From Enterococcus avium ATCC 14025 (lineage in GTDB: Bacteria; Bacillota; Bacilli; Lactobacillales; Enterococcaceae): a stretch of DNA of 64,000 bases. The notes beneath the pieces are model-generated. The model did no database searches. It had not been told where the DNA came from and was given only the letters and a program-made list of their open reading frames with translations. Below are positions 25,607-34,268 of the stretch, one piece after another. Every line of letters starts with the position of its first letter. The stretch's first letter is position 1. The position numbers and the translations under genes are program-made. The stretch spans positions 118,876-182,875 of the forward strand of contig NZ_KE136368.1 in the NCBI RefSeq assembly GCF_000406965.1, in the 5' to 3' direction.

Positions 25607-26314
25607 ATCGCAGCAAAGAGACAAGCACCCAAAATAGTTTCGGCAGTTGTTGTACTATTAGCGGGGATTTATGGCGTTTATTCGCAACTAAAGCCAGATA
25701 ATGAGCAGAGCAACACAATAAAAGAAGTAACAGTCAGTCAGTTATCAGAGGTTCCAGATTATGACGGGCAACATCAAACGATCGAACTGAATCACAATCG
25801 TCCCAATTTTACTACAAAAGATCTTTCGTTGGAGCAGGGAGCATGGACTAGATTTTCTGACTTAGATCAGCTGAATCGTGTCGGTACTGCAAATGCAATG
25901 CTGGGAAAAGAGATAATGCCCCATCAAGAGCGGGAGCGTTTATACGTAAAACCGACTGGCTGGAGACAAAAATTTTATAATGATGAGCCTTTGTATAATC
26001 GGGCGCATTTAATTGCTTATCAGTTTTCTGGAGAGAATAATAATCTAAAAAATTTAATGACTGGAACGGCTTCACTGAACGATCCTGGCATGAATGATCA
26101 TGAAAAAGAAATTGGCAACTATATTCGAAAAACCAATCATCACGTACGTTATCGTGTGACGCCCTTCTTTAAGGGGGAGGAATTAGTCGCTCGGGGTGTG
26201 CAAATGGAAGCACAAAGCATTGAAGACGACCAGATTTCATTCAATCTCTTTATCTACAATGTTCAAGATGGCATTAAAATTGATTATCAAAATGGATACT
26301 CGCAAAAGGAATAA
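25607..26314 (+). CDS. Secreted DNA/RNA non-specific endonuclease, apparent non-canonical start
   Basis: The nuclease domain shows LYNRAHLIAYQFSGENNNLKNLMTGTASLN, with the catalytic His in NRAH and the Asn-rich metal site, as in NucA/EndA-type enzymes. The frame upstream of any ATG, GTG or TTG encodes a basic N-terminus and a hydrophobic signal helix (KIVSAVVVLLAGIYGVYSQ). This is clearly part of the protein, yet the first usual start codon is TTG 25829. An in-frame TGA lies at 25598-25600. AGGAG at 25592-25596 points to ATC 25607 (spacing 10) or ATA 25601 (spacing 4). The alternative is a nonsense or start-codon mutation. Confidence 0.75.
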   Translation: MAAKRQAPKIVSAVVVLLAGIYGVYSQLKPDNEQSNTIKEVTVSQLSEVPDYDGQHQTIELNHNRPNFTTKDLSLEQGAWTRFSDLDQLNRVGTANAMLGKEIMPHQERERLYVKPTGWRQKFYNDEPLYNRAHLIAYQFSGENNNLKNLMTGTASLNDPGMNDHEKEIGNYIRKTNHHVRYRVTPFFKGEELVARGVQMEAQSIEDDQISFNLFIYNVQDGIKIDYQNGYSQKE

Positions 26315-26441
26315 GAAAGAAAGCTATCCGTGTTGGATGGCTTCTTTTTTGAAAAAAGAGCACTGTGTGACAAGCGTAAGATTCTGAAATTGGGTAAAAT
26401 CTATAGTAACTATCAATAAATGGAAGAAAGCGGGTGTTACC

Positions 26442-26903
26442 ATGCAATGGCACGAGGTATTTCATGGCGATCAGGAACCGACAGAACAACAAATTAAAGA
26501 TTTTATTGCGACTCCTCTTTGGCAGGACTTGTCAGATCATTTAACGCAGACTTACCGGATAAAACCAAAAAAAACCTATAGCAGATGCTCAATGGGAGAT
26601 GGATATTGGATGGGCTGGAATATAAAATTTCAAAAGAGCGGAAAATCATTGTGTACAGTCTACCCAAAACAAGGTTTTTTTGTAGCTATGATTTCCTTTA
26701 GTGCTAAGGAGTTAGATGACGCAGATGTGTTGATCCAAATGTGTGAGGACTACACGAAGGAGAAATACCAAGAGGCTAAAGCTAGTAAGCTTGGCAAATC
26801 AATTTCTTTTGAGGTAACGAATGAAAGAATTTTAGCGGATATCAAAGAATTAGCTGCTTTCCGCGCACCATCAACGAAAAAAATACGATCATCAATTGCC
26901 TAA
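26442..26903 (+). CDS. DUF3788-family protein
   Basis: This soluble protein of 153 residues is of the DUF3788 type. Visible features are an N-terminal helix (PTEQQIKDFIATPLWQDLSDHL) and GDGYWMGWNIKFQKSGKSLCTVYPKQGFF, which matches the conserved GWxxxYxKxGKxL...P core. No enzyme role is known for this family. It is a single rightward gene with no obvious operon partner. Confidence 0.7.
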   Translation: MQWHEVFHGDQEPTEQQIKDFIATPLWQDLSDHLTQTYRIKPKKTYSRCSMGDGYWMGWNIKFQKSGKSLCTVYPKQGFFVAMISFSAKELDDADVLIQMCEDYTKEKYQEAKASKLGKSISFEVTNERILADIKELAAFRAPSTKKIRSSIA

Positions 26904-26987
26904 GAATTTTCTTGGGCTTTTTGTTTGCGATTGCGCTAACCTTCAAAATCCGAGAAAATGAAAAGAAGAAATTCGAGGAGGAGACTA

Positions 26988-27630
26988 ATGGAAGAGTACC
27001 AGAAAGAACGATACACAGTCGCAGCGATGACGCTTAGCAAAAAACTAATACGAAGAAACTTTCATCCTATTATTTGTGAAAATCTAGAAGAAGCTAGAGC
27101 CCAGGCTTTGGAATTGATTGATCCAAAAAAGTCAGTCGGTTTTGGGGGTTCAATCACAGTTGAACAATCTGGAATTATTGAAGCACTGTACAGTCGAAAT
27201 CAAAAAATGATTGATCGTGAAAAAACAACTACGTTAGAAGAACGACAGCAAGTGATGAAACAAGCATTAACGGCCGATTATTTCTTAACGAGTATCAATG
27301 GAATAACGGAAGAGGGCGAGTTAGTGAATGTTGACAGTGTGGGAAACCGAGTTGCGGCAATTACTTATGGACCTAATAAAGTCCCCGCTTTTGTTAGTAT
27401 TAAAAAAAATGTATGGAGATTTAGCGACAACACTCGAAATAGTACGTAAAAATACTGCACCATTAAATGCGCACCGTTTAGGATTGAAAAAGACACCTTG
27501 TATCCAAAAGGGAATATGTGGAGACTGTTTACAAATGGAATGCATTTGCAATACGATCGCAATTACGCGACGTTCAATGATGAAGGATCGGATTTTTATC
27601 TATTTAATTATTGATGATGTGGGTTTGTAG
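26988..27630 (+). pseudogene. LUD-domain (LutC/YkgG-like, DUF162) protein, frameshifted
   Basis: The first frame, from ATG 26988 (GAGGAGGAG upstream), gives the N-terminal two-thirds, including PKKSVGFGGSITVEQSGI and TSINGITEEGELVNVDSVGNRVAAITYGP. After a run of eight A at 27402-27409 the frame loses similarity. The +1 frame takes up the family C-terminus, DLATTLEIVRKNTAPLNAHRL and KTPCIQKGICGDC, to the stop at 27630. With seven A the gene would read through as about 214 residues. It may be a real mutation, a slippery tract or an assembly error. The intact protein would be a lactate-utilisation-type protein of unclear substrate. Confidence 0.8.
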
Positions 27631-27664
27631 CTGATTGGAATGAAAATGAAGAAGCAAACAAAAA

Positions 27665-27700
27665 AACAACCGGATAATTCATTCTCCGGTTGTTTTCTTA
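27665..27700. terminator. Bidirectional terminator between the LUD gene and clpP
   Basis: AACAACCGG pairs with CCGGTTGTT (27665-27673 with 27686-27694), with T runs on both strands. Confidence 0.8.
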
Positions 27701-27705
27701 ATAGT

Positions 27706-28299
27706 CTAGCTTAATGAACTACTATTTTCCATTACTTCATCGATTAAGCCATAAGCTTTGGCTTCTTCGGCAGTCATAAAGTTGTCGCGATCTGTGTCAC
27801 GTTCGATGACTTCGATGGGTTGTCCAGTCCGTTCAGCCAAGATATTATTCAAACGTTCGCGTGTTTTCAAGATATGGCGAGCCGCAATTTCAATTTCAGT
27901 AGCTTGACCTTGCGCACCACCTAGAGGTTGGTGAATCATGATTTCAGCATTTGGCAAAGCGAAACGTTTCCCCTTCGCGCCAGCGGTCAATAGGAAGCTT
28001 CCCATTGAAGCTGCCATACCAAGTACGATGGTTTGAACGTCAGCTTTAACAAAGTTCATGGTATCAAAAATGGCTAAGCCAGCAGATACGCTACCACCTG
28101 GAGAGTTAATGTAAAGATAAATATCCTTTTCAGAATCTTGGGCATCCAAGAAAAGTAATTGGGCGATAATAGTGTTCGCCATATCATCGTTTACCTCACC
28201 GCTCAACATGATGATGCGGTCTTTTAATAAACGGGAATAAATGTCGTAAGCACGTTCGCCACGAGATGATTGTTCAATGACTGTAGGCACTAAATTCAT
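27706..28299 (-). CDS. clpP: ATP-dependent Clp protease proteolytic subunit
   Basis: ClpP is the serine protease that, with ClpC, ClpE or ClpX, degrades misfolded and regulatory proteins. The 197 residues show the catalytic triad Ser98 (GMAASMGS), His123 (MIHQPLGG) and Asp172 (DTDRDNFM). AAGGAGG precedes the ATG on the minus strand. Transcription is monocistronic between a terminator and a promoter carrying a CtsR box. Confidence 0.97.
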   Translation of the reverse strand: MNLVPTVIEQSSRGERAYDIYSRLLKDRIIMLSGEVNDDMANTIIAQLLFLDAQDSEKDIYLYINSPGGSVSAGLAIFDTMNFVKADVQTIVLGMAASMGSFLLTAGAKGKRFALPNAEIMIHQPLGGAQGQATEIEIAARHILKTRERLNNILAERTGQPIEVIERDTDRDNFMTAEEAKAYGLIDEVMENSSSLS

Positions 28300-28373
28300 A
28301 GTGAATCCTCCTTAAAATAGTATTCGTAAATTAGTTTAGCACAAACGAGGTTGGATTGCTAAAACATAAAGAA

Positions 28374-28402
28374 AGTATACAACGTTGGTCAGTTTTGGTC
28401 AA
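28374..28402 (-). promoter_or_regulatory. clpP promoter
   Basis: On the minus strand, TTGACC (28402-28397) and TATACT (28379-28374) are exactly 17 bp apart, a near-consensus vegetative promoter. Confidence 0.8.
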
Positions 28403-28403
28403 A
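28387..28403 (+). promoter_or_regulatory. CtsR-type operator at clpP
   Basis: GGTCAGT-TTT-GGTCAAA closely matches the CtsR direct heptad repeat (RGTCAAA-NAN-RGTCAAA). It overlaps the -35 box and spacer of the clpP promoter, as expected for heat-shock repression. Confidence 0.8.
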
Positions 28404-28607
28404 TAGAAGGCTTCGTTTTTTTAAACGGCTCAAACTATCCTAGAAACATGAAAATATGGTACTATTAATAGCGCAGACAAGCGGATATCATTTTCACTTT
28501 TCCAAAGTTCGAGAAAGTAACATTTTGGTGGAAAGATATATGGACTGAGAACTGGTTTTATTTGAAAAAATAATTCCACTAATATTATGAAACAGGAGGG
28601 AAAAAAT

Positions 28608-29123
28608 GTGGAAATCGCATTTATTGGACTAATCGGCGTATTGATTGGAGCAGGTATTACAGGGATTGCTGTTTTCTTTGTTTTTAAGTATATTGATCTA
28701 CGCCATAAACGGGAAAGAGAGCTGGAGCATCAAGTCAAAGAAATTGAGACAATTAATCTCTTGAATAAAAAAATCAACGAAATTCTATCTAAACGGAATG
28801 TTTTGATGCAAGATTATGTATCATTTAATTCATTTGACGATTGTTACATCACCATAGACGATTTCATTTACTTGAATTCTTTTACCGCACAAAATAATTT
28901 TTATTTACCAAATTATTTGATTGAGGAATTCTTTAAAAATATTTCGCATCGAAAAGTTATTTTATCTCCTGAAGAAACGGTCAAAATCGGCGGCTACACT
29001 TATAAGGGCGGACGGATCGTTATGGAAACTTTTTCTGAACAATTGATTGAAATTTTAGACGAGAAAAGACAAAAGCTATCTCGTTCAACGAAACAACCCT
29101 TAAGTTATTTCAAAGCGCAATAG
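28608..29123 (+). CDS. Hypothetical protein with N-terminal membrane anchor
   Basis: I do not recognise the family. With GTG 28608 after AGGAGGG, the protein has 171 residues: an N-terminal hydrophobic helix (FIGLIGVLIGAGITGIAVFF), a charged coiled-coil-like stretch (about 25-65) and a soluble domain with many aromatic residues (NSFDDCYITIDDFIYLNSF). Topology suggests a small anchored cytosolic protein. It lies between clpP and the GDPD gene. Confidence 0.6.
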   Translation: MEIAFIGLIGVLIGAGITGIAVFFVFKYIDLRHKRERELEHQVKEIETINLLNKKINEILSKRNVLMQDYVSFNSFDDCYITIDDFIYLNSFTAQNNFYLPNYLIEEFFKNISHRKVILSPEETVKIGGYTYKGGRIVMETFSEQLIEILDEKRQKLSRSTKQPLSYFKAQ

Positions 29124-29202
29124 TGTTTTTCATAAAACATAAAACAAATTTAAATCAGATTATTTTTATAATAATTTGTAACTACGGACGAGGTGATACT
29201 AG

Positions 29203-29937
29203 ATGACAGTAATTATCGCTCATCGCGGGAGTGCAGGGACTCATCCAGAGAATACGTTGCCTGCGTTCATGGAGGCAGTACGATCAGGTGCGGATGGGAT
29301 AGAGCTGGATGTGCATCTAACGGCAGACCAGCAATTAGTAGTTATCCATGATGAGAGCGTTGATCGCACAACAAATGGTAAGGGTTTGATTCGTGAATTA
29401 ACACTAGAAGAAATCAAGAAATTAGATGCCGGCAGCTGGTTTGATAAAAAATATCAAGCGACTAAAATATCGACACTGCAAGAGGTATTGAATTTACTAT
29501 TACAAATGCGGTTTCGGGGCTTTTTATGCATTGAGATTAAGACTAATAAATTTCACTATCCAGGAATTGAGGAAAAAATTTCTCAAGTCATGACTAGCAA
29601 GGAATGGCCATTTACTTATTGGTATGCCAGCTTCAATTATGATTCTTTACGGATTATGCACGAGTATGAACCAGATGCACAGTATGATTTGATTCAAAAA
29701 AATGATTTAGAAAAATACCAAATTGTTTTGGACAGTAATTTTATTGAAGGGCTTCATCCAAGTTCTGATTGGGTAAAACAGCATCCGGAGATTGTCAAAA
29801 ACTTCAAAAAGTCGATTCGACCTTGGACACCCAACTTATACGAAACGCTGATGATGTGTTTTGAAAACAATTTAGCTGGTGTCATTACTGATTTTCCAGA
29901 AAAAGCTATTCGAACGAGAAGCAGGTTCAAGCAATGA
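29203..29937 (+). CDS. Glycerophosphodiester phosphodiesterase
   Basis: GDPD enzymes hydrolyse glycerophosphodiesters to glycerol-3-phosphate and an alcohol. The 244 residues begin with VIIAHRGSAGTHPENTLPAF, the conserved HRG/ENT motif, followed by GIELDVHLTADQQLVVIHDE with the metal-binding Glu/Asp and catalytic His. FLCIEIKTN holds the next acidic ligand. There is no signal peptide, so it acts in the cytosol. It overlaps miaA by 4 bp. Confidence 0.92.
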   Translation: MTVIIAHRGSAGTHPENTLPAFMEAVRSGADGIELDVHLTADQQLVVIHDESVDRTTNGKGLIRELTLEEIKKLDAGSWFDKKYQATKISTLQEVLNLLLQMRFRGFLCIEIKTNKFHYPGIEEKISQVMTSKEWPFTYWYASFNYDSLRIMHEYEPDAQYDLIQKNDLEKYQIVLDSNFIEGLHPSSDWVKQHPEIVKNFKKSIRPWTPNLYETLMMCFENNLAGVITDFPEKAIRTRSRFKQ

Positions 29938-30872
29938 AAGTGATCGCAATTGTAGGGCCAACAGCTGTTGGAAAAACGAGTTTAAGTATCGAATTAGCAA
30001 AGCAATTCAACGGAGAAATTATCAGTGGTGATTCTATGCAGGTTTATCGCGGATTAGACATTGGCACCGCTAAAGTTACAGCTGAAGAGATGGAGGGAAT
30101 TCCCCATCATTTGATTGATGTACGTGATGTTGACGAAAGCTATTCTGCGGCGGATTTTCAAAAAGCCGCCAGAAAAGCGATTCAAGAAATTAGCGACCGT
30201 GGAAAATTGCCAATTATTGTTGGCGGGACGGGTCTTTATATACAGTCCTTGCTATGGGATTATAAGCTTGGCAATGAAGGTGAGCTTGAGGATGATTCCC
30301 TTCGTGCGAAGTATGAAGCTTTTGCCGAAGAAAATGGAAATCTGGCCTTATGGGAAAAGTTACAGCTAACCGATCCATTGGCCGCTGAGAAGATCCACTG
30401 CAATAATCGTAAGAAAATGATTCGAGCATTAGAGGTTTTCGAGTTAACCGGACATTCAATTTTAGAACCGAAGGAACAGCCGAAGGAACTTTATGATAGT
30501 TTTCTGATCGGTTTAAATACTGACCGGTCGATTTTGTATCAACGGATCAATCAACGCGTGGATCTCATGGTAGAACAGGGGCTGTTAGCAGAAGCCAAGA
30601 ATTTAGCAAAAAATCCAACTGTTCAAGCTGCGCAGGGGATTGGCTATAAGGAATTTTTTCCTTATTTATCGGGCGGTTCTTCATTGGAAGCGGCGCTGGA
30701 AGAAGTAAAGCTACATTCAAGACGTTATGCTAAGCGCCAACTGACTTGGTTTCGCAATCGTATGTCCGTTCGTTGGTATGACTTGATTCAACAGCCGGAA
30801 AAAATTGATGAGATCAAAACAGAGATTGCTACTTGGTTGGCAAAAGACAATCCAATTTCTAATGAGAAATAA
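29934..30872 (+). CDS. miaA: tRNA dimethylallyltransferase
   Basis: MiaA adds a dimethylallyl group to A37 of tRNAs that read UNN codons. The 312 residues carry the P-loop GPTAVGKTSLSIELA, the motif ISGDSMQVYRGLDIGTAK, GGTGLYIQSLLWDY and RRYAKRQLTWFRN near the C-terminus. Its start overlaps the GDPD gene by 4 bp (ATGA), so the two are translationally coupled. hflX follows 87 bp later, an order common in Firmicutes. Confidence 0.96.
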   Translation: MKVIAIVGPTAVGKTSLSIELAKQFNGEIISGDSMQVYRGLDIGTAKVTAEEMEGIPHHLIDVRDVDESYSAADFQKAARKAIQEISDRGKLPIIVGGTGLYIQSLLWDYKLGNEGELEDDSLRAKYEAFAEENGNLALWEKLQLTDPLAAEKIHCNNRKKMIRALEVFELTGHSILEPKEQPKELYDSFLIGLNTDRSILYQRINQRVDLMVEQGLLAEAKNLAKNPTVQAAQGIGYKEFFPYLSGGSSLEAALEEVKLHSRRYAKRQLTWFRNRMSVRWYDLIQQPEKIDEIKTEIATWLAKDNPISNEK

Positions 30873-30959
30873 GCAATAATGGGTTGATTCATAGGAAGCA
30901 TTCAGAGCAAGACTTTTTCATTTTGAAAAATATCGTATTACTAATTAGGAGGAAACGGT

Positions 30960-32204
30960 TTGTCAGAAAGAGTCATATTAGTCGGCGTCGAGACAGACGA
31001 GAGTAAATATAATTATTTAGAATCAATGCATGAGTTGGCCGGACTAACCAAAACAGCTCATGGTGAAATTGTTTTTTCATTAACTCAAAAGCGTCCTAAA
31101 GTAGATCGGCAAACGATTATTGGAAAAGGAAAATTGGAAGAACTGGCGCAACTGGTGGATGCGCATGAGGCTGAATTAGTGATTTTTAATCATTCCTTAT
31201 CTCCTAGACAGAGTCAAACAATCGAAGCGCAGGTAGGTGTCCCAGTAATTGATCGTATCCAACTGATTTTAGACATCTTCGCTCAGCGGGCTCGTTCAAA
31301 GGAAGGAAAGCTGCAAGTTGAGTTGGCTCAGCTAGACTATTTATTACCGCGATTAGTAGGACAGGGGCAAAGCTTATCTCGTCTTGGCGGCGGGATTGGA
31401 ACGCGTGGACCTGGGGAAACAAAGCTGGAAACAGATCGTCGTCACATTCGTCGTCGTATTACCGCGATAAAAAAAGAGTTAAAAGAAGTCGAAGCTCACC
31501 GTGAACGGAGTCGCCAAAAACGTCAACAATCTAGTATTTTCCAGATGGGTTTGATCGGTTATACGAACGCTGGTAAATCGACTATTTTAAACTTGTTGAC
31601 GAATGCTGACACGTATTCTGAAGATAAGTTGTTTGCGACCTTAGATCCATTAACGAAGCGTTGGCATTTGCCTCAAGGGATGGAGACTACGATCACAGAT
31701 ACGGTTGGCTTTATTCAAGACTTGCCGACACAATTAGTTGATGCTTTTCAATCGACTTTAGAAGAAAGCAAGGGAATGGATCTTCTATTGCATATTGTAG
31801 ATGCTAGTGCGGAAGATCGTCAGCAGCAGGAAAAGACAGTGATTGATTTATTGAAGGAACTTGAAATGGATGATATTCCCATGCTGACGATATACAACAA
31901 AGCCGATCGAATCGATGAATTTTCTTTTGCGCCGACTTTATTCCCAAGCGTGTTGATTTCTGCGAAGACCAACAAAGGCAAGGAACTATTAGCTGAGGCG
32001 ATCAAACGTGAAATTATGAATCTACTGGAACCCTATATACTGACTTTGAATGCAGATGAGGGGCAGGCTTTGAGCGAAATGAAACGAGAGACTCTTGTTC
32101 TAAGTGAAAACTTTGATGAAGAAAATGAGCAGTATATCATTCGAGGATTTGCGAAGAAAAAATCTCTTTGGATTAGGAGAATGGAAGATGAACTGGACGA
32201 CTAA
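30960..32204 (+). CDS. hflX: Ribosome-associated GTPase HflX
   Basis: HflX splits or rescues stalled ribosomes. The 414-residue protein starts with TTG 30960 after TAGGAGG. The N-terminal glycine-rich domain (IGKGKLEEL, RLGGGIGTRGPGETKLETDR) leads to a G domain with GYTNAGKST (G1), ITDTVGFIQDLP (G3) and IYNKADRID (G4). The end overlaps the next gene by 17 bp. Confidence 0.95.
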   Translation: MSERVILVGVETDESKYNYLESMHELAGLTKTAHGEIVFSLTQKRPKVDRQTIIGKGKLEELAQLVDAHEAELVIFNHSLSPRQSQTIEAQVGVPVIDRIQLILDIFAQRARSKEGKLQVELAQLDYLLPRLVGQGQSLSRLGGGIGTRGPGETKLETDRRHIRRRITAIKKELKEVEAHRERSRQKRQQSSIFQMGLIGYTNAGKSTILNLLTNADTYSEDKLFATLDPLTKRWHLPQGMETTITDTVGFIQDLPTQLVDAFQSTLEESKGMDLLLHIVDASAEDRQQQEKTVIDLLKELEMDDIPMLTIYNKADRIDEFSFAPTLFPSVLISAKTNKGKELLAEAIKREIMNLLEPYILTLNADEGQALSEMKRETLVLSENFDEENEQYIIRGFAKKKSLWIRRMEDELDD

Positions 32205-33444
32205 GCTAGCACCAGAGCTGGTTGAGAAAATTGATCAAATCGATCAAAAAATTGCAAAACGGCTACAAGAAGTACGAGAAATTGCTTTGTCGAATCAGGC
32301 AAAAGTATTAACGGCTTTTCGTGAGAATCATGTGTCGGAAAGTCATTTTCTGCCCTCAACTGGTTATGGAAATGATGATCTAGGACGAGATGTTTTGGAG
32401 TCTGTTTATGCGCAGACATTCGGTGCTGAAGCTGCCTTAGTTCGTCCTCAAATTGTTTCGGGAACCCACGCAATTGCAACCTCGCTATTTGGTGTGCTGC
32501 GTCCTGGTGATGATTTATTGTATATCACGGGGACTCCTTATGACACGTTATTAGAGGTTATTGGCATTCAAGGCAATGGCATCGGATCATTTAAGGAATA
32601 CAATATTGGTTACGAAAAGGTAGATCTTTTAGAAGATGGAAATGTCAATTTTGCCAGTGTAAAGGAAAAGATTACCGACAAAACGAAAGTGGTGGCGATT
32701 CAACGCTCACGCGGGTATGCTTCACGTCCATCCTTTACCATTGAAAAAATCAAAGAGATGTGTGATTTTGTCAAAAGTATTGCGCCAAATATCGTAATTT
32801 TTGTAGATAATTGCTACGGTGAATTTGCGGAGCTATTGGAACCTACCCAAGTTGGTGCGGATCTTATGGCGGGTTCTTTGATTAAAAATCCTGGTGGTGG
32901 AATTGCTAAAACTGGTGGCTATATTGCTGGGAAACAAGCGCTAATTGAGCGATGTGCTTATCGTTTAACCACTCCTGGCGTAGGTGCCGAAGGAGGGGCT
33001 ATGTTGGGCAGCGTCTTTGATATGCTGCAGGGCTTTTTTTTAGCACCGCATGTCGTGAGTCAAGCGATTCAAGGGGCGATTTTCTCTTCGGCGTTGTTAG
33101 CTGAATATCAGTTGGAATCGACACCCAAATGGGATCAACCACGAACGGATTTGATCCAGTTAATTGATTTTCGTGATCGTGAAAAGATGATTCAATTCTG
33201 CCAAGCAATCCAAAAATATTCGCCAATTGATGCGTATGTTGCCCCGATACCTTCTTATATGGCAGGCTATGAGGATGACATTATCATGGCTGCAGGAACG
33301 TTTATTCAAGGAGCAAGCATTGAGTTAAGTGCAGACGGACCATTAAGAGAACCTTATTCACTCTACTTACAGGGTGGTTTAACTTTCGAACATGTTAAAG
33401 TCGCAGTGACCAATGCTGTAAATGAAGTTTATCATGAATCATAA
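32188..33444 (+). CDS. Methionine gamma-lyase family / YnbB-type PLP protein
   Basis: This fold-type I PLP enzyme belongs to the family annotated as aluminium resistance or methionine gamma-lyase-like (YnbB). With ATG 32188, after GGAG, it has 418 residues. VFVDNCYGEFAE and SLIKNPGGGIAKTGGYIAG mark the PLP site, with the Lys in SLIKN as the likely Schiff base. RPQIVSGTHAIATSLFGVL is also typical. It overlaps hflX, as in many Firmicutes where hflX, ynbB and glnR-glnA are neighbours. The true substrate is not established. Confidence 0.88.
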   Translation: MNWTTKLAPELVEKIDQIDQKIAKRLQEVREIALSNQAKVLTAFRENHVSESHFLPSTGYGNDDLGRDVLESVYAQTFGAEAALVRPQIVSGTHAIATSLFGVLRPGDDLLYITGTPYDTLLEVIGIQGNGIGSFKEYNIGYEKVDLLEDGNVNFASVKEKITDKTKVVAIQRSRGYASRPSFTIEKIKEMCDFVKSIAPNIVIFVDNCYGEFAELLEPTQVGADLMAGSLIKNPGGGIAKTGGYIAGKQALIERCAYRLTTPGVGAEGGAMLGSVFDMLQGFFLAPHVVSQAIQGAIFSSALLAEYQLESTPKWDQPRTDLIQLIDFRDREKMIQFCQAIQKYSPIDAYVAPIPSYMAGYEDDIIMAAGTFIQGASIELSADGPLREPYSLYLQGGLTFEHVKVAVTNAVNEVYHES

Positions 33445-33475
33445 AACCGAAGTCCTAGCGATTTCGGTTTTTTTA
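33444..33475. terminator. Terminator after the PLP enzyme gene
   Basis: AAACCGAA pairs with TTCGGTTT (33444-33451 with 33462-33469) and is followed by five or more T residues. The leftward small gene ends at the same point. Confidence 0.8.
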
Positions 33476-33646
33476 TATGGAAGTCAATTCCAATGCTTTC
33501 TCCACAAAAAATAATTTTTGATCATGGTTAAAATAAACTAAATAGGTATGGTTCTCCATAAAGTAATCATAGATGAGACCGATATAGCCAGCCATTGGAT
33601 ATCCTTTTTTAATTTTGACGCACGTACCGATGTCAAATTTTTGCAC
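33473..33646 (-). CDS. Small conserved-looking protein, 57 residues
   Basis: A 57-codon frame starts with GTG 33646, preceded on the minus strand by GGGAG at good spacing, and ends at the terminator. It reads MQKFDIGTCVKIKKGYP, then MAGYIGLIYDYFMENHTYLV and ALELTSI. The alternation of Gly, hydrophobic and charged residues recalls small SH3/KOW-like beta barrels (GTCVKIKKGYPMAGYIGLI). I do not recognise a named family. It is convergent with the PLP gene and divergent from glnR. Confidence 0.6.
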   Translation of the reverse strand: MQKFDIGTCVKIKKGYPMAGYIGLIYDYFMENHTYLVYFNHDQKLFFVEKALELTSI

Positions 33647-33753
33647 TTTTCTCCCAGTCTCCTTTTTTTGATCAGTATATCAAAAAAAACTGTTCTTTAA
33701 AAAGGTTGATATACTGCACTTTTTCCGCAAAAAGCGAACATTACTAAATTCTA

Positions 33754-33770
33754 TGTAAGAAAATCTAACA
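33754..33770 (+). promoter_or_regulatory. GlnR box
   Basis: TGTAAGAAAATCTAACA fits the GlnR/TnrA consensus TGTNAN7TNACA at every position. It lies just upstream of the glnR promoter, as expected for autoregulation by nitrogen status. Confidence 0.88.
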
Positions 33771-33778
33771 TTAGCCCT

Positions 33779-33806
33779 TGACGATTGGTCTATCGGGTGG
33801 TATTCT
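33779..33806 (+). promoter_or_regulatory. glnRA promoter
   Basis: TTGACG at 33779-33784 and TATTCT at 33801-33806 are separated by 16 bp, directly after the GlnR box. Confidence 0.7.
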
Positions 33807-33839
33807 TTTTCCAACATCAAAAAACAAGGAGGAGATGTT

Positions 33840-34220
33840 ATGCGGGAAAAAGAATTGCGACGTTCGCTTGCTGTTTTTCCAATTGGTACAGTTATGAAGT
33901 TAACAGATTTGACTGCAAGACAGATACGGTACTATGAGGAGCAAGAATTGATCCACCCAGAACGAAGTGAAGGTAACCGTAGGATGTATTCTCTAAATGA
34001 CATTGATGTACTGCTAGAAATCAAAGATTATTTATCTGATGGACTTAACATGGCAGGGATCAAGCGTGTCTATCAAATGCGACAAGAAGAAGTCAAAGCT
34101 GCCAAAGAGAAACCACCATTGACTGATAAAGATGTTCGTCGAATTTTTTATGACGAAATGTTAACTCAAGGCGGGTTTCAACAACAAAATCCATATCAAT
34201 CACAAGGTCCTAAGCTGTAG
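33840..34220 (+). CDS. glnR: MerR-family nitrogen regulator GlnR
   Basis: GlnR represses nitrogen-assimilation genes when glutamine is plentiful, with feedback-inhibited glutamine synthetase as co-regulator. The 126 residues hold a winged MerR HTH, LTDLTARQIRYYEEQELIHPERSEGNRRMYS, and a C-terminal tail for the interaction with GlnA. AAGGAGGAG precedes the ATG. It forms an operon with glnA, 48 bp downstream, and has a perfect GlnR box upstream. Confidence 0.95.
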   Translation: MREKELRRSLAVFPIGTVMKLTDLTARQIRYYEEQELIHPERSEGNRRMYSLNDIDVLLEIKDYLSDGLNMAGIKRVYQMRQEEVKAAKEKPPLTDKDVRRIFYDEMLTQGGFQQQNPYQSQGPKL

Positions 34221-34268
34221 TGGTTGTGGAATATAAAAAAATGAAGTGCGAGGAAGGGATTAGATATT

